Positions 1 through 9,200 of a stretch of 64,000 nt of DNA are shown in pieces (position 1 is the stretch's first letter; each line of letters begins with the position of its first letter). The position numbers and the translations under genes were made by a program. This DNA is from Candidatus Symbiopectobacterium sp. NZEC151 (GTDB lineage Bacteria; Pseudomonadota; Gammaproteobacteria; Enterobacterales; Enterobacteriaceae). The notes below the pieces were generated by a model that saw only the letters and a list, made by a program, of their open reading frames with translations, was not told the DNA's origin and ran no database searches. The stretch covers positions 496,001-560,000 of the forward strand of contig NZ_JAGFPE010000003.1 of assembly GCF_025962655.1 (NCBI RefSeq), written 5' to 3'.

Positions 1-413
1 AAGCGAACGCCGTCGATGTCATCACTCTTGCTGACAGGGTTTATAACGCCGTCACGGCGCACCCAAGGCAATCCATTAGATTTGTTGCTATCGGGCCACC
101 AGTAGACGCTGAGGCTCATATAATCGTGTTTAGAGCCACTGGGTGGCGTCATACCCTTTTCCGTCACACTCGGGTTCGGTTTATTGAGCGCTTTTTCTGC
201 CTGAGCGATCAGTTCGGTGTAAGCGAGTCGCGTTTGCGGTTTCTCAGTGCCCTGCCGCAGTTGCTGCTTGACCGTCGTCAGCACCGATTGTTGCAGAAAC
301 GCGTAAGGATCGTCGCGACGTTCCTGCGCCTGTGCCTGCATGACGACACCGCCAATCACCCACAGCATCAGCGCACACACGCTTGCCAGCCTGTTAAACA
401 TCACCACTCGCAT
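1..413 (-). CDS. Alginate lyase family protein, N-terminal part (runs off the left edge)
   Basis: The reading frame starts at the ATG at 411-413, behind a purine-rich ribosome site (GAAAGGGGAAG), and is still open at base 1, giving about 137 residues. Residues 1 to about 30 form a Sec signal peptide: a short basic start, a hydrophobic core, then a Q-A-Q-A-Q region. Around residues 97-125 the segment HDYMSLSVYWWPD and the following GLPWVRRDG match the N-terminal signature I know from the alginate lyase / chondroitin AC lyase-like helical (alpha/alpha toroid) family. A periplasmic or secreted polysaccharide lyase role is inferred from that family. The substrate cannot be told from this fragment, and many members are not proven alginate lyases. 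It lies 55 bp downstream of mtgA on the same strand. Fairly sure of family, unsure of function. Confidence 0.7.
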   Translation of the reverse strand, partial: MRVVMFNRLASVCALMLWVIGGVVMQAQAQERRDDPYAFLQQSVLTTVKQQLRQGTEKPQTRLAYTELIAQAEKALNKPNPSVTEKGMTPPSGSKHDYMSLSVYWWPDSNKSNGLPWVRRDGVINPVSKSDDIDGVR

Positions 414-468
414 AACTTCCCCTTTCAACGATAGTCAAACGCACGAACGGCACAGGGCAAGTCAGCCT

Positions 469-1203
469 TCAACGCAGTCCGTTAGTCCGCAAAAACGCTT
501 CGCCCCCTATCTGGGACATTTGACGCAATATCCACTGCTGGCGTTGGCTCACATAGCGTGACGGCGCATTAACCCGAAAGCGAATCGGATTCGGCAACAC
601 GGCCGCCAACAGCGCCGCTTCACTGGCCGTCAAACGGCTGGCAGGCTTGTTGAAGAAGTGCTGTGCCGCCTGCTGCACGCCGAAAATGCCCGGCCCGAAC
701 TCCACGATATTCAGGTAAACCGTCAAAATCCGCCGTTTGGTCCAGACCAGCTCAACCCCCACTGTGATACCTGCTTCCAGCCCTTTACGCAACCAGCTTC
801 GGCCATCCCACAGAAACAGGTTTTTCACCATTTGCTGGGTGAGCGTCGAGCCACCGCGCACCCGCACACCGTCGCGCTCATTGTGCGCCAGCGCTGCCCG
901 GATGGCGGCCATATCAAACCCGGCGTGTTCCGGGAATTTCTGATCTTCAGCGGCGATCACCGCCAGCGCCATCACCGGCTCTATCTCATCCATCGACACC
1001 CAACTCGAGCGCGCAACGTAAGAAAAATCACCGCTCAGCCAGGCGCTCACCTGCCGCTCCACCATCACGGCAGAAAACGGAACCGGCAAAAACGCGAACA
1101 GAATAATCCCCGCCAGCCACAGGCCAAGCAACGAGAGGACGCCGCGAATTACCCAGCGTTTTATCCCAGGGATCACACCGCGTTTTTTGCCCCACCCTCT
1201 CAT
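469..1203 (-). CDS. mtgA: Monofunctional biosynthetic peptidoglycan transglycosylase
   Basis: MtgA polymerises lipid II into glycan strands without a transpeptidase domain. The 244-residue protein has one N-terminal membrane anchor (about residues 20-40) and then a GT51 domain. The catalytic glutamate lies in [10 protein letters not shown] (E86). Further GT51 motifs are [16 protein letters not shown] (about 117-132) and a block ending in [13 protein letters not shown]. Length is typical of the family. Its start codon overlaps the elbB stop in an ATGA arrangement (1200-1203), so the two are probably translationally coupled, as in E. coli. Confidence 0.97.
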   Translation of the reverse strand: MRGWGKKRGVIPGIKRWVIRGVLSLLGLWLAGIILFAFLPVPFSAVMVERQVSAWLSGDFSYVARSSWVSMDEIEPVMALAVIAAEDQKFPEHAGFDMAAIRAALAHNERDGVRVRGGSTLTQQMVKNLFLWDGRSWLRKGLEAGITVGVELVWTKRRILTVYLNIVEFGPGIFGVQQAAQHFFNKPASRLTASEAALLAAVLPNPIRFRVNAPSRYVSQRQQWILRQMSQIGGEAFLRTNGLR

Positions 1204-1853
1204 TCGGTAAAGCCCAAAACACGTTCAACCAGTTTATCGATGCCTTTGGCCGCTTCGCTAATGGAATTCGCCAGCATGTAAGCCGGCGTCGTCACCACGT
1301 TGTGCTGTGCATCCACCACGATATCATCCACCGGGCAAACAATGTGCGTACCACCCATCTGTTCTATGCATTCTGCGGTATCGATATCATTTCCAATTGT
1401 AACTCTTACCGACTCCCCCAGCAGTTTTGGCAACAGCGCCGGGGCGATGCAAATAAAACCAATTGGTTTGTTCTGCTTATAAATTTCTTGCGTGAGTAAC
1501 GCCAATGATTCATCAACCTGACAGGCCGCGCCTTCGGTCGCGAAATCACTGAGATTCTTCGCCGCACCAAAACCGCCGGGAACAATTAACGCATCCAATT
1601 GGCTGGCATCCGCCTGCGACAGTGGCTGAATGTTCCCACGGGTGATGCGCGCGGACTCAACTAAAATATTGCGATTCTCACCAGTTACTTCACCCGTCAG
1701 GTGATTAACCACATGAAATTGCGGCTTATCTGGCGCAAAGCATACCGCCTGAGCCCCCGCACGATCGACGGCAAGCAGCGTCAGCACTGCTTCGTGAATT
1801 TCGGCGCCATCATAGACGCCGCAACCGCTCAGAACGATGCCGACTCGTTTCAT
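1200..1853 (-). CDS. elbB: DJ-1/PfpI-like glyoxalase ElbB
   Basis: ElbB belongs to the DJ-1/PfpI superfamily and is reported to have weak glyoxalase activity; it was first named as a cross-reacting sigma factor protein and linked to isoprenoid synthesis. The protein begins [16 protein letters not shown] and has the nucleophile-elbow cysteine in [26 protein letters not shown] and CPVDDIVVD are strongly conserved. I chose the ATG at 1853, which gives 217 residues, the E. coli length, and sits 7 bp behind AAGGA; in-frame ATGs at 1856 and 1868 would add one or five residues. It is upstream of and overlaps mtgA. Confidence 0.93.
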   Translation of the reverse strand: MKRVGIVLSGCGVYDGAEIHEAVLTLLAVDRAGAQAVCFAPDKPQFHVVNHLTGEVTGENRNILVESARITRGNIQPLSQADASQLDALIVPGGFGAAKNLSDFATEGAACQVDESLALLTQEIYKQNKPIGFICIAPALLPKLLGESVRVTIGNDIDTAECIEQMGGTHIVCPVDDIVVDAQHNVVTTPAYMLANSISEAAKGIDKLVERVLGFTE

Positions 1854-1999
1854 CATATTTTCCTTCATTTCATTACATCAACTAATTGATTTTTTGATTG
1901 ACAAACACTAATCTACATCACACATTTTAATGATTCTTGTAACAAAGATTTCTGCATTTGCTATTTTGTTGCTTGAGCGGTTCGTCACCTTACGACGTT

Positions 2000-2114
2000 G
2001 CGAATACTCGCACCTGCTAACTGAAACTGCTGAGAATTATCAAGCAGGTGCATAGTTTCCCTGGTGTTGGCGCATAATTCGCGCACCCCGGCCTCGGTCG
2101 GGGTCATTTTTTTT
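2000..2114 (+). ncRNA. arcZ: ArcZ small regulatory RNA
   Basis: The 3' part from 2056 (TTTCCCTGGTGTTGGCGCA) through the GC-rich hairpin CCCCGGCC...GGTCGGGG and the T-run ending near 2115 matches my memory of the processed, roughly 56-nt form of E. coli ArcZ almost base for base. The gene also sits in the same place, between arcB and elbB and on the opposite strand to arcB. ArcZ is an Hfq-dependent RNA that activates rpoS translation, acts on flhDC and other mRNAs, and is repressed by ArcA-ArcB. The 5' portion is diverged; the start near 2000 is only estimated (possible -35 TTGCTT at 1969 and a weak -10 near 1991). The terminator and 3' end are certain; the 5' end is not. Confidence 0.88.
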
Positions 2115-2195
2115 TAGGCCCCTGAAAAATTCTTCCCGCCCACACTCTCACGCTGTTCACACCACGCATTAGCGCACCGAGCTTGCGTGCACCCG

Positions 2196-4544
2196 CTATT
2201 TGCGGGCGCGTTTTTCCTGTTCAGCGACCCAGACTTTCAATACGTCAATATCGTGCTGCCAGTCGTGTTTCAGTTCGTCAATCCACTCCTGCACGTTGTC
2301 CCACCAGGCGGGCAGCGTCGTGGTCTGGATTTGCTGTGCCACCTGCTGGAGATGGCGCAGCCCAACGGAACCGGCAGCACCTTTGATTTTGTGCCCCTCT
2401 TCCGCAATGCCTTTTTGATCGCGCGCGGTCATGTTGGAATCCAGCACCGCGAGATAGCCAGGCATCATCTGCTCAAACATCGCCACGCTCTGGTGGATCA
2501 GCGATGGTCCGACCAAATCGAGATATTGTTGCAGCATGGGAATATCAAGCAACGCTTCTCGAACCGGTTCCTGCTCCGACGCATCGGGGATGGCCTGCTC
2601 AGGCTCATCCTGATAGTCCCAATACTGTTTAATAACAGCGGTTAATGCAGGCACCGCCAGCGGTTTGCTCAGCACATCGTCCATGCCCGCATCGAGATAC
2701 TCTTTTTTATCGCGCAGCACGTTAGCCGTTAAGGCAATCAGCGGCGGCAAATCTTGCCCGGCATATTTTTTACGCAGTTCGCGCGCCACATCCAGCCCGG
2801 TCATGTCCGGCAGTTGGATATCCAGCAACACCAGATCAAACTCGTCCGGATCGAACATCGTCAGCGCTTCCTGCCCGGTCATCGCCACTTCCACGCTGCT
2901 GCCCAGTTTCTCCAGCACCGAACGCGCCACCACCACGTTCAGTTCGATATCCTCTACCAGCAGCACGTTGAGCGCGGGTAACGGCAATTCATCCTCACCG
3001 CCAACGATCACCTCATCTTCCAGCGCCGGGGCGGTCACCGTCAGCGTAAAGCAAGAGCCTTTGCCCTGCGTACTGGTGACATGAATATCGCCGCCCATGT
3101 TCTGCGCCAGACGTTTGGAGACCGCCAGGCCAATGCCGGTACCGGTCGCCGGTTTACCGCCATGTTTATCTTTTACCTGATAGTACATGGCGAAGATTTT
3201 CTCCAACTCGTCTTCAGGGATACCCATGCCGGAGTCTTCGACTTCAAAACGCAGCAGACTGTCCGCGTCATGCGAGACACGCACCACGATTTTTCCTTTC
3301 TGGGTAAACTTCACCGCGTTGCTGAGCAGGTTCCACAGAATCTGGCGCAGACGCGTGCCATCGGTAATCACCCGCTGCGGCAGTGGCGGATGTTGTTCAA
3401 CCACCAGTTGCAACTCCTTCGGCTGCGCCAGCAAGCCACCCAGGTTTTCCAAATCCGCCAGGAAGCCAATGAAATCAATAGGCTGATTATCCAGTTGCAC
3501 CTTGCGGCGCTCCTGCTTGTCCATCTCGATCACGTCGTTAAAGATATTGCCCAGCGTAATGGCGCTGACATGCAGGGTTTTGAGGTATTTTTCTTGTTCC
3601 GCGTCCAGGTGGGTATCGAGCAGGATGCGGCTGAGGCCAACAATGCCATTAAGCGGCGTACGAAGCTCGTGGCTGATCGTTGAGATAAAAGTGGTCTTCT
3701 CCCTACTGGCATTCTCTAACGCGTCCTGATAGCGCTTACGCTCGGTTATATCGCGTCCAAAACCCATTAGCCCATGTCGTTTGCCCATTCGGTCGTAGAA
3801 AGGCACCTTGCGCAACTCAAAACAGGCTTTACGCCCGTCGGGATAGACCAGCCACTGTTCATAGGTGAGCGACACGTTGTGACGGAACACTTTCTCATCC
3901 GTTTCCATCACTTTTTCTGCCACATCGGGGGTGTAAACGTCTTTTGGCGTCAGGCCCACCAGTTGTTTCTGGCTGCGGCCCAACAGCAGTTCCATGGCGC
4001 GGTTACAGCCGGAAAACTCTTTATTCTCATTGCGGTAGTAAACCAGATCCGGCGAGGCATCCAGAAACGATCGTAGCAGCGCTGATTGCTGCTCCAGCTC
4101 CACCTGCGCCTGTTCGCGTCCGGCAATCTCCTCTTTGAGCTTGCTCAGCATCATCAGGCGCGCCTCTTCCGCTTTTTCGCGATCGGCAATCTCCTGATTC
4201 AACTGGGCAATATTGCCCTTTAGCTGCTCGTTCAGCGTCTGGTCGCGCAGACGCATCTCCTCCAGCTTCGCCACCAGCTTGGCTAACCGTTGGCGCGACT
4301 CCTCCAACTGATCCACCACCACGGAGAGGAAATAAACCGCCCAGGGGGTGATTAACAGGCCAAAAAACACCGAACGAACCACATCGATGTCTTCGACCTT
4401 GCCGGTCAGCAGCAGCGTGACTGCCATCTGCACGGCCATTGCCAGCAGCACCAGCACCGAGGCCAGCAACAGTGAAAAACGCACCAGCCCGAGCTTTACC
4501 ATCAAATCGACGTAGTACTGCGCCAACAACCGGATCTGCTTCAT
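2196..4544 (-). CDS. arcB: Aerobic respiration control sensor histidine kinase
   Basis: ArcB is the membrane sensor of the quinone redox state and phosphorylates ArcA through a His-Asp-His relay. The 782-residue protein has two membrane segments (about 23-47 and 57-77), a coiled-coil linker, a PAS domain (about 155-270) and a transmitter with His292 in SHELRTPLNG. A receiver domain (LLDIQLPDMTG) and a C-terminal Hpt domain (GHKIKGAAGSVG) follow. The redox-active cysteines Cys180 and Cys241 are both present at the E. coli positions. The sRNA ArcZ is encoded just downstream on the other strand. Confidence 0.98.
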   Translation of the reverse strand: MKQIRLLAQYYVDLMVKLGLVRFSLLLASVLVLLAMAVQMAVTLLLTGKVEDIDVVRSVFFGLLITPWAVYFLSVVVDQLEESRQRLAKLVAKLEEMRLRDQTLNEQLKGNIAQLNQEIADREKAEEARLMMLSKLKEEIAGREQAQVELEQQSALLRSFLDASPDLVYYRNENKEFSGCNRAMELLLGRSQKQLVGLTPKDVYTPDVAEKVMETDEKVFRHNVSLTYEQWLVYPDGRKACFELRKVPFYDRMGKRHGLMGFGRDITERKRYQDALENASREKTTFISTISHELRTPLNGIVGLSRILLDTHLDAEQEKYLKTLHVSAITLGNIFNDVIEMDKQERRKVQLDNQPIDFIGFLADLENLGGLLAQPKELQLVVEQHPPLPQRVITDGTRLRQILWNLLSNAVKFTQKGKIVVRVSHDADSLLRFEVEDSGMGIPEDELEKIFAMYYQVKDKHGGKPATGTGIGLAVSKRLAQNMGGDIHVTSTQGKGSCFTLTVTAPALEDEVIVGGEDELPLPALNVLLVEDIELNVVVARSVLEKLGSSVEVAMTGQEALTMFDPDEFDLVLLDIQLPDMTGLDVARELRKKYAGQDLPPLIALTANVLRDKKEYLDAGMDDVLSKPLAVPALTAVIKQYWDYQDEPEQAIPDASEQEPVREALLDIPMLQQYLDLVGPSLIHQSVAMFEQMMPGYLAVLDSNMTARDQKGIAEEGHKIKGAAGSVGLRHLQQVAQQIQTTTLPAWWDNVQEWIDELKHDWQHDIDVLKVWVAEQEKRARK

Positions 4545-4629
4545 AGAGAATTCCCTTGGATACCCACTGCGCCATCATAACGTAAAACCCAGCACGATGC
4601 GGTGAGACAATCAGCACAACACCTTAACA

Positions 4630-5562
4630 TTATCCGAGGATAACCGGTTGATATGGCTGACCGAGCGCGGAACCTTGCACCCCATGCGCCTGAAGGTATA
4701 AATCCAGTTCCACCATCCCGGTCCAGCGGTTTTCGCACCATAGCGGTGCCAGCAACGTCGGTCGCCGGGCGCTGGCGGAAATACGGTGAAACACCACCTC
4801 TGGCGGCGTGTGGCGAATCATCTCGCCGGCCGTGGCGACGTAGGTTTCCAGCGGCAATTCACTCAGTCGTCCGGCGCGCCAGGCCTTGGCCATAATGCTG
4901 CCGTCAACGATGTGCAGAGGGTGCAGCTTAATGCCCTCAACGCCGGTGTCCACCACGCGTTGCAGCGTCGTCATGCAGTGATCGGCACGCTCGCCCGGCA
5001 GCCCGACAATCAGGTGGCAGCACACGCGCAGACCGCGCTGATGCGCACGCTGCACCGTTTCCTGATAGCAGGCAAAATCGTGACCGCGATTGATGCGATG
5101 CAGCGTTTTATCCCAGGCGCTCTGTAGCCCCAGCTCCAGCCACACCTCGTAGCCTTGCGCATGGTAACCCGCCAACAGATCCAGCACGCTGTCCGGCACG
5201 CAATCGGGGCGCGTGCCCACGCACAGGCCAACGATGTCAGCCTGACTTAAGGCTTCCTGATAAAGCCGGTCCAGCATCTGCACTTCGCCATAGGTGCTGG
5301 TATACGCCTGAAAATAGGCCAGATAGCGCTTGGCGCGATTGACCTTGCCCGCCTGCGTATTGAGTTGATCGGCAATGCTTTGGCGCTGCATGGTTTCATC
5401 GGCAAAAGAGGCCACATTGCAGAACGTGCAACCGCCGCGCCCGAGCGTGCCATCCCGGTTTGGGCAGTTAAATCCGCCGTGCAGCGTCAGTTTATGAATC
5501 TTCTCGCCATAACGACGTTGTAAATCCCCGCCAAACATATTGATTAATTTTTGCAATTGCAT
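4630..5562 (-). CDS. yhcC: Radical SAM protein of the YhcC family
   Basis: This 310-residue protein is a TIGR01212-type radical SAM enzyme. The iron-sulphur ligands are Cys33, Cys45 and Cys48 (FNCPNRDG ... GGCTFCN), the expanded CX11CX2C spacing typical of this family rather than CX3CX2C. ELGLQSAWDKTLHRINRGH and HLIVGLPGE are the usual internal radical SAM motifs. The reaction is not established in the literature I recall. It lies upstream of arcB on the same strand with an 85-bp gap, as in E. coli. Confidence 0.9.
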   Translation of the reverse strand: MQLQKLINMFGGDLQRRYGEKIHKLTLHGGFNCPNRDGTLGRGGCTFCNVASFADETMQRQSIADQLNTQAGKVNRAKRYLAYFQAYTSTYGEVQMLDRLYQEALSQADIVGLCVGTRPDCVPDSVLDLLAGYHAQGYEVWLELGLQSAWDKTLHRINRGHDFACYQETVQRAHQRGLRVCCHLIVGLPGERADHCMTTLQRVVDTGVEGIKLHPLHIVDGSIMAKAWRAGRLSELPLETYVATAGEMIRHTPPEVVFHRISASARRPTLLAPLWCENRWTGMVELDLYLQAHGVQGSALGQPYQPVILG

Positions 5563-5976
5563 ATTCTAACCTACCCCCTGAGGGAAAGCAGACTACCCTT
5601 CTCTTCCTGCGTTCGCGATGACCGCGATCAATCACGCACATCCCAATGAAATGCATTTTTATTCGCTTTTAGTGAAAATAAACTCACATCCACGCTGATT
5701 AAATTTTCTAATCCCTGACGCACACGTCATGAAAAGATGAAGCGTTACTTAAAAAGAGTTTCATTAAATCTAAAAGTAGATATTCACAGCAGAATATTCT
5801 ATAACGTAGAGATAACGCAGCAGGGTGACGAGATGTTCACGCTTTTGCATAGTGATACAGCTCACACTTCATTCGGCCATCAATGCGTAGCCCAACGGAG
5901 ATTTTCTCAAAAAAATCATTTATTTTCATAATCATAACTAAAAATTATCCCTTAATCGCACATTTTGCATTGATAT

Positions 5977-6005
5977 TTGACCTGAACTGGCTTTCTCGCT
6001 AATTT
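5977..6005 (+). promoter_or_regulatory. Probable sigma-70 promoter of gltBD
   Basis: TTGACC (5977-5982) and TAATTT (6000-6005) are separated by exactly 17 bp, predicting transcription from about 6012 and a leader of about 226 nt before the gltB ATG. It is the best promoter match in the region and lies at the downstream edge of the AT-rich tract. Confidence 0.6.
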
Positions 6006-6028
6006 GGGAGTCCGCTGGAAGCTTTCCC

Positions 6029-6047
6029 GACGAGTCCGCGACTCGTC
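6029..6047 (+). other. Perfect hairpin in the gltB leader
   Basis: GACGAGTC and GACTCGTC form an 8-bp perfect inverted repeat around a 3-nt loop, about 17-35 nt after the predicted gltB transcription start. There is no following T-run, so it is not a standard terminator. It may stabilise the 5' end of the leader RNA or be a protein site. Confidence 0.5.
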
Positions 6048-6237
6048 ATATTTATGCAGTTAGAAAAGAAAGACTCCCTCTTAAAGCAAGTCATAGTCCA
6101 CTTGTAAGACCGTCACGAGAGGCCGAAGAAGAGAACGGCAGGATGCGCGACCCCGTCATCCGCCACCGTTCAACGCCACGGTGCCGAACGAAGTAGGTTG
6201 TGAGAGTCACACAGAGCCTGGGGAGGTTCACTGAGAT

Positions 6238-9200
6238 ATGTTGTACGATGCATCCCAAGAGAGAGACAACTGTGGTTTCGGATTGATCGCCCATATAGAA
6301 GGTGAACCGAGCCACAAGGTCGTGCGTACTGCGATTCACGCACTGGCCCGTATGCAGCACCGTGGCGCGATCCTTGCTGACGGCAAGACCGGCGACGGCT
6401 GCGGCTTGTTATTACAAAAACCCGATCGTTTCTACCGACTGGTGGCCGAAGAGCACGGCTGGCGGTTGGCGAAGAATTACGCCGTGGGCATGATGTTCCT
6501 CAATCAGGATCAGGATCTGGCACGCGCGGCGCGTCGCATTGTGGAAGAAGAGCTGCAAAATGAAACCTTGTCGGTGCTGGGATGGCGTGAAGTGCCCACC
6601 AACCCGGACGTGCTCGGTGAAATTGCCCTCTCCTCGCTGCCGCGCATCGAACAGATTTTTGTCAACGCCCCGGCGGGATGGTCGCCGCGCGATATGGAGC
6701 GTCGCCTGTTTATGGCGCGCCGCCGTATTGAAAAGCGCATTCAGGATAAAGAGTTCTACGTCTGTAGCTTCTCTAACCTGATCAACATCTATAAAGGTCT
6801 GTGTATGCCGGCGGATTTGCCGCGCTTTTACCTGGACCTGGCGGATTTGCGTCTGGAATCGGCCATTTGCCTGTTCCACCAACGCTTCTCCACCAACACC
6901 GTGCCGCGCTGGCCGCTGGCCCAACCGTTCCGCTATCTGGCGCACAACGGTGAAATCAACACCATTGCCGGTAACCGTCAATGGGCGCGAGCGCGTGCTT
7001 ACAAATTTAAAACGCCGCTGATCCCCGATCTGCAAGACGCCGCCCCGTTCGTCAACGAAACCGGCTCTGACTCCAGCTCGCTCGATAACATGCTGGAGCT
7101 GTTCCTGAGCGGCGGGATGGATATCGTGCGCGCCATGCGTTTGCTGGTGCCGCCCGCCTGGCAGAACAACCCGGACATGGACCCGGAACTGCGTTCGTTC
7201 TTTGACTTCAACTCCATGCACATGGAGCCGTGGGACGGCCCGGCCGGTATCGTGATGTCCGATGGTCGCTATGCGGCCTGTAACCTGGACCGTAACGGTC
7301 TGCGCCCGGCGCGCTACGTCATCACCAAAGACAAACTGATCACCTGCGCCTCCGAAGTGGGGATCTGGGATTATCAGCCGGACGAAGTGGTGGAAAAAGG
7401 CCGCGTTGGCCCCGGCGAACTGATGGTTATCGATACCCTCGAAGGCCGCATTCTGCACTCCAACGAAACCGACAACGACCTTAAAGGTCGCCACCCGTAC
7501 AAAGAGTGGATGGAACGTAACGTCAAGCGTCTGGTGCCGTTTGAAGAGTTGCCGGACGATCAGGTTGGCAGCCGTAAGCTGGATGACAGCCAGTTGGAAA
7601 CCTACCAGAAGCAGTTCGGCTACAGCAGCGAAGAGCTGGACCAGATCCTGCGCGTACTGGGCGAAAACGGCCAGGAAGCGACCGGTTCGATGGGTGATGA
7701 CACCCCGTTTGCCGTGCTCTCCAGCCGTCCGCGTATCATTTACGACTATTTCCGCCAGCAGTTTGCGCAGGTGACTAACCCGCCGATCGACCCGCTGCGT
7801 GAAGCGCACGTGATGTCGCTGGCGACCTGTATTGGCCGCGAAATGAACGTATTCTGTGAAGCCGAAGGTCAGGCGCACCGTTTGAGTTTCAAATCGCCGA
7901 TCCTGTTGTACTCCGACTTTACGCAGTTGCTCACCCAAGATCAGCAGCACTACCGTGCTGAAACGCTGGATCTGACCTTCGATCCGCGCGAGAAATCATT
8001 GCAGCAAACCGTTGAAGCGCTGTGTGAAGAGGCCGAGCGCAAAGTGCGTGAAGGTGCGGTGTTGCTGGTACTTTCCGACCGTGCCATCAGCGAACACCGG
8101 TTGCCGGTGCCGGCACCGATGGCGGTGGGTGCGATACAGCACCGTCTGGTGGAAAAGAGCCTGCGCTGCGACGCTAACCTGATCGTTGAAACCGCCAGTG
8201 CCCGCGATCCGCATCACTTCGCCGTGCTGCTGGGCTTCGGCGCTACGGCTATCTATCCGTATCTGGCGTATGAATCATTGGCGCGGCTGGTGGATAACCA
8301 CACCATCGAGAAGCCTTACCGCACCGTGATGCTCAACTACCGCAACGGCATCAACAAAGGGCTGTACAAGATCATGTCCAAAATGGGCATCTCGACTATC
8401 GCCTCGTACCGTTGCTCCAAGCTGTTTGAAGCGGTGGGCCTGCACAAAGAGCTGTCCGCGCTCTGCTTCCACGGGGTGGTGAGCCGCATCGGCGGTGCCA
8501 ACTTCGGTGATTTCGAGCAAGACCTGCAAAATCTGGCAAAACGCGCCTGGTTAAAGCGCAAAACGCTGGAACAAGGCGGCCTGCTGAAATTCGTTTACGA
8601 CGGCGAATACCACGCCTATAACCCGGATGTGGTCAATACCCTGCAACAAGCCGTGAAAAGCGGCGAGTACAGCGACTATCTGGAATACGCCAAACACGTC
8701 AACGAGCGCCCGGTAGCGACGCTGCGCGACCTGCTGGCCATTAAACCGCAGGAAGGGGTAGCGATTCCGGTTGATGACGTAGAACCGGCCAGCGAGCTGT
8801 TTAAGCGCTTTGACACCGCCGCCATGTCTATCGGCGCGCTGAGTCCGGAAGCCCATGAGTCTCTGGCAGAAGCCATGAACGCGATTGGCGGTAACTCCAA
8901 CTCCGGTGAAGGTGGGGAAGATCCGGCGCGTTACGGCACCAATAAAGTGTCACGTATCAAGCAGGTGGCCTCTGGTCGCTTCGGTGTTACCCCGGCCTAT
9001 CTGGTCAACGCTGACGTGATTCAGATTAAAGTGGCGCAAGGGGCCAAGCCGGGTGAAGGCGGTCAGTTGCCGGGCGATAAGGTTACGCCGTACATCGCCA
9101 GACTGCGCTATTCCGTGCCGGGCGTGACGCTGATTTCGCCGCCGCCGCACCACGATATTTATTCTATCGAAGACTTGGCGCAGTTGATTTTCGACCTGAA

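Larger units (their letters stand above)
5563..6237. other. Divergent yhcC/gltB intergenic region and gltB leader
   Basis: This 675-bp stretch holds no convincing gene. Bases 5640-5990 are distinctly AT-rich, the composition expected of an Lrp- and IHF-bound control region, which is the known mode of control of gltBDF in E. coli; individual sites cannot be assigned by eye. A 64-codon frame at 5737-5931 lacks any family resemblance and is treated as chance. The core promoter and a leader hairpin are listed separately. Confidence 0.6.

Noticed and set aside
5737-5931. 64-codon frame in the gltB upstream region
   Set aside because: No ribosome site and no similarity to a known family; it lies in the AT-rich control region.
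6412-7950. 512-codon open frame on the minus strand inside gltB
   Set aside because: It is wholly antisense to the well-conserved gltB gene; the Arg/His/Gln-rich translation with no family motif is typical of the shadow of a GC-rich gene.
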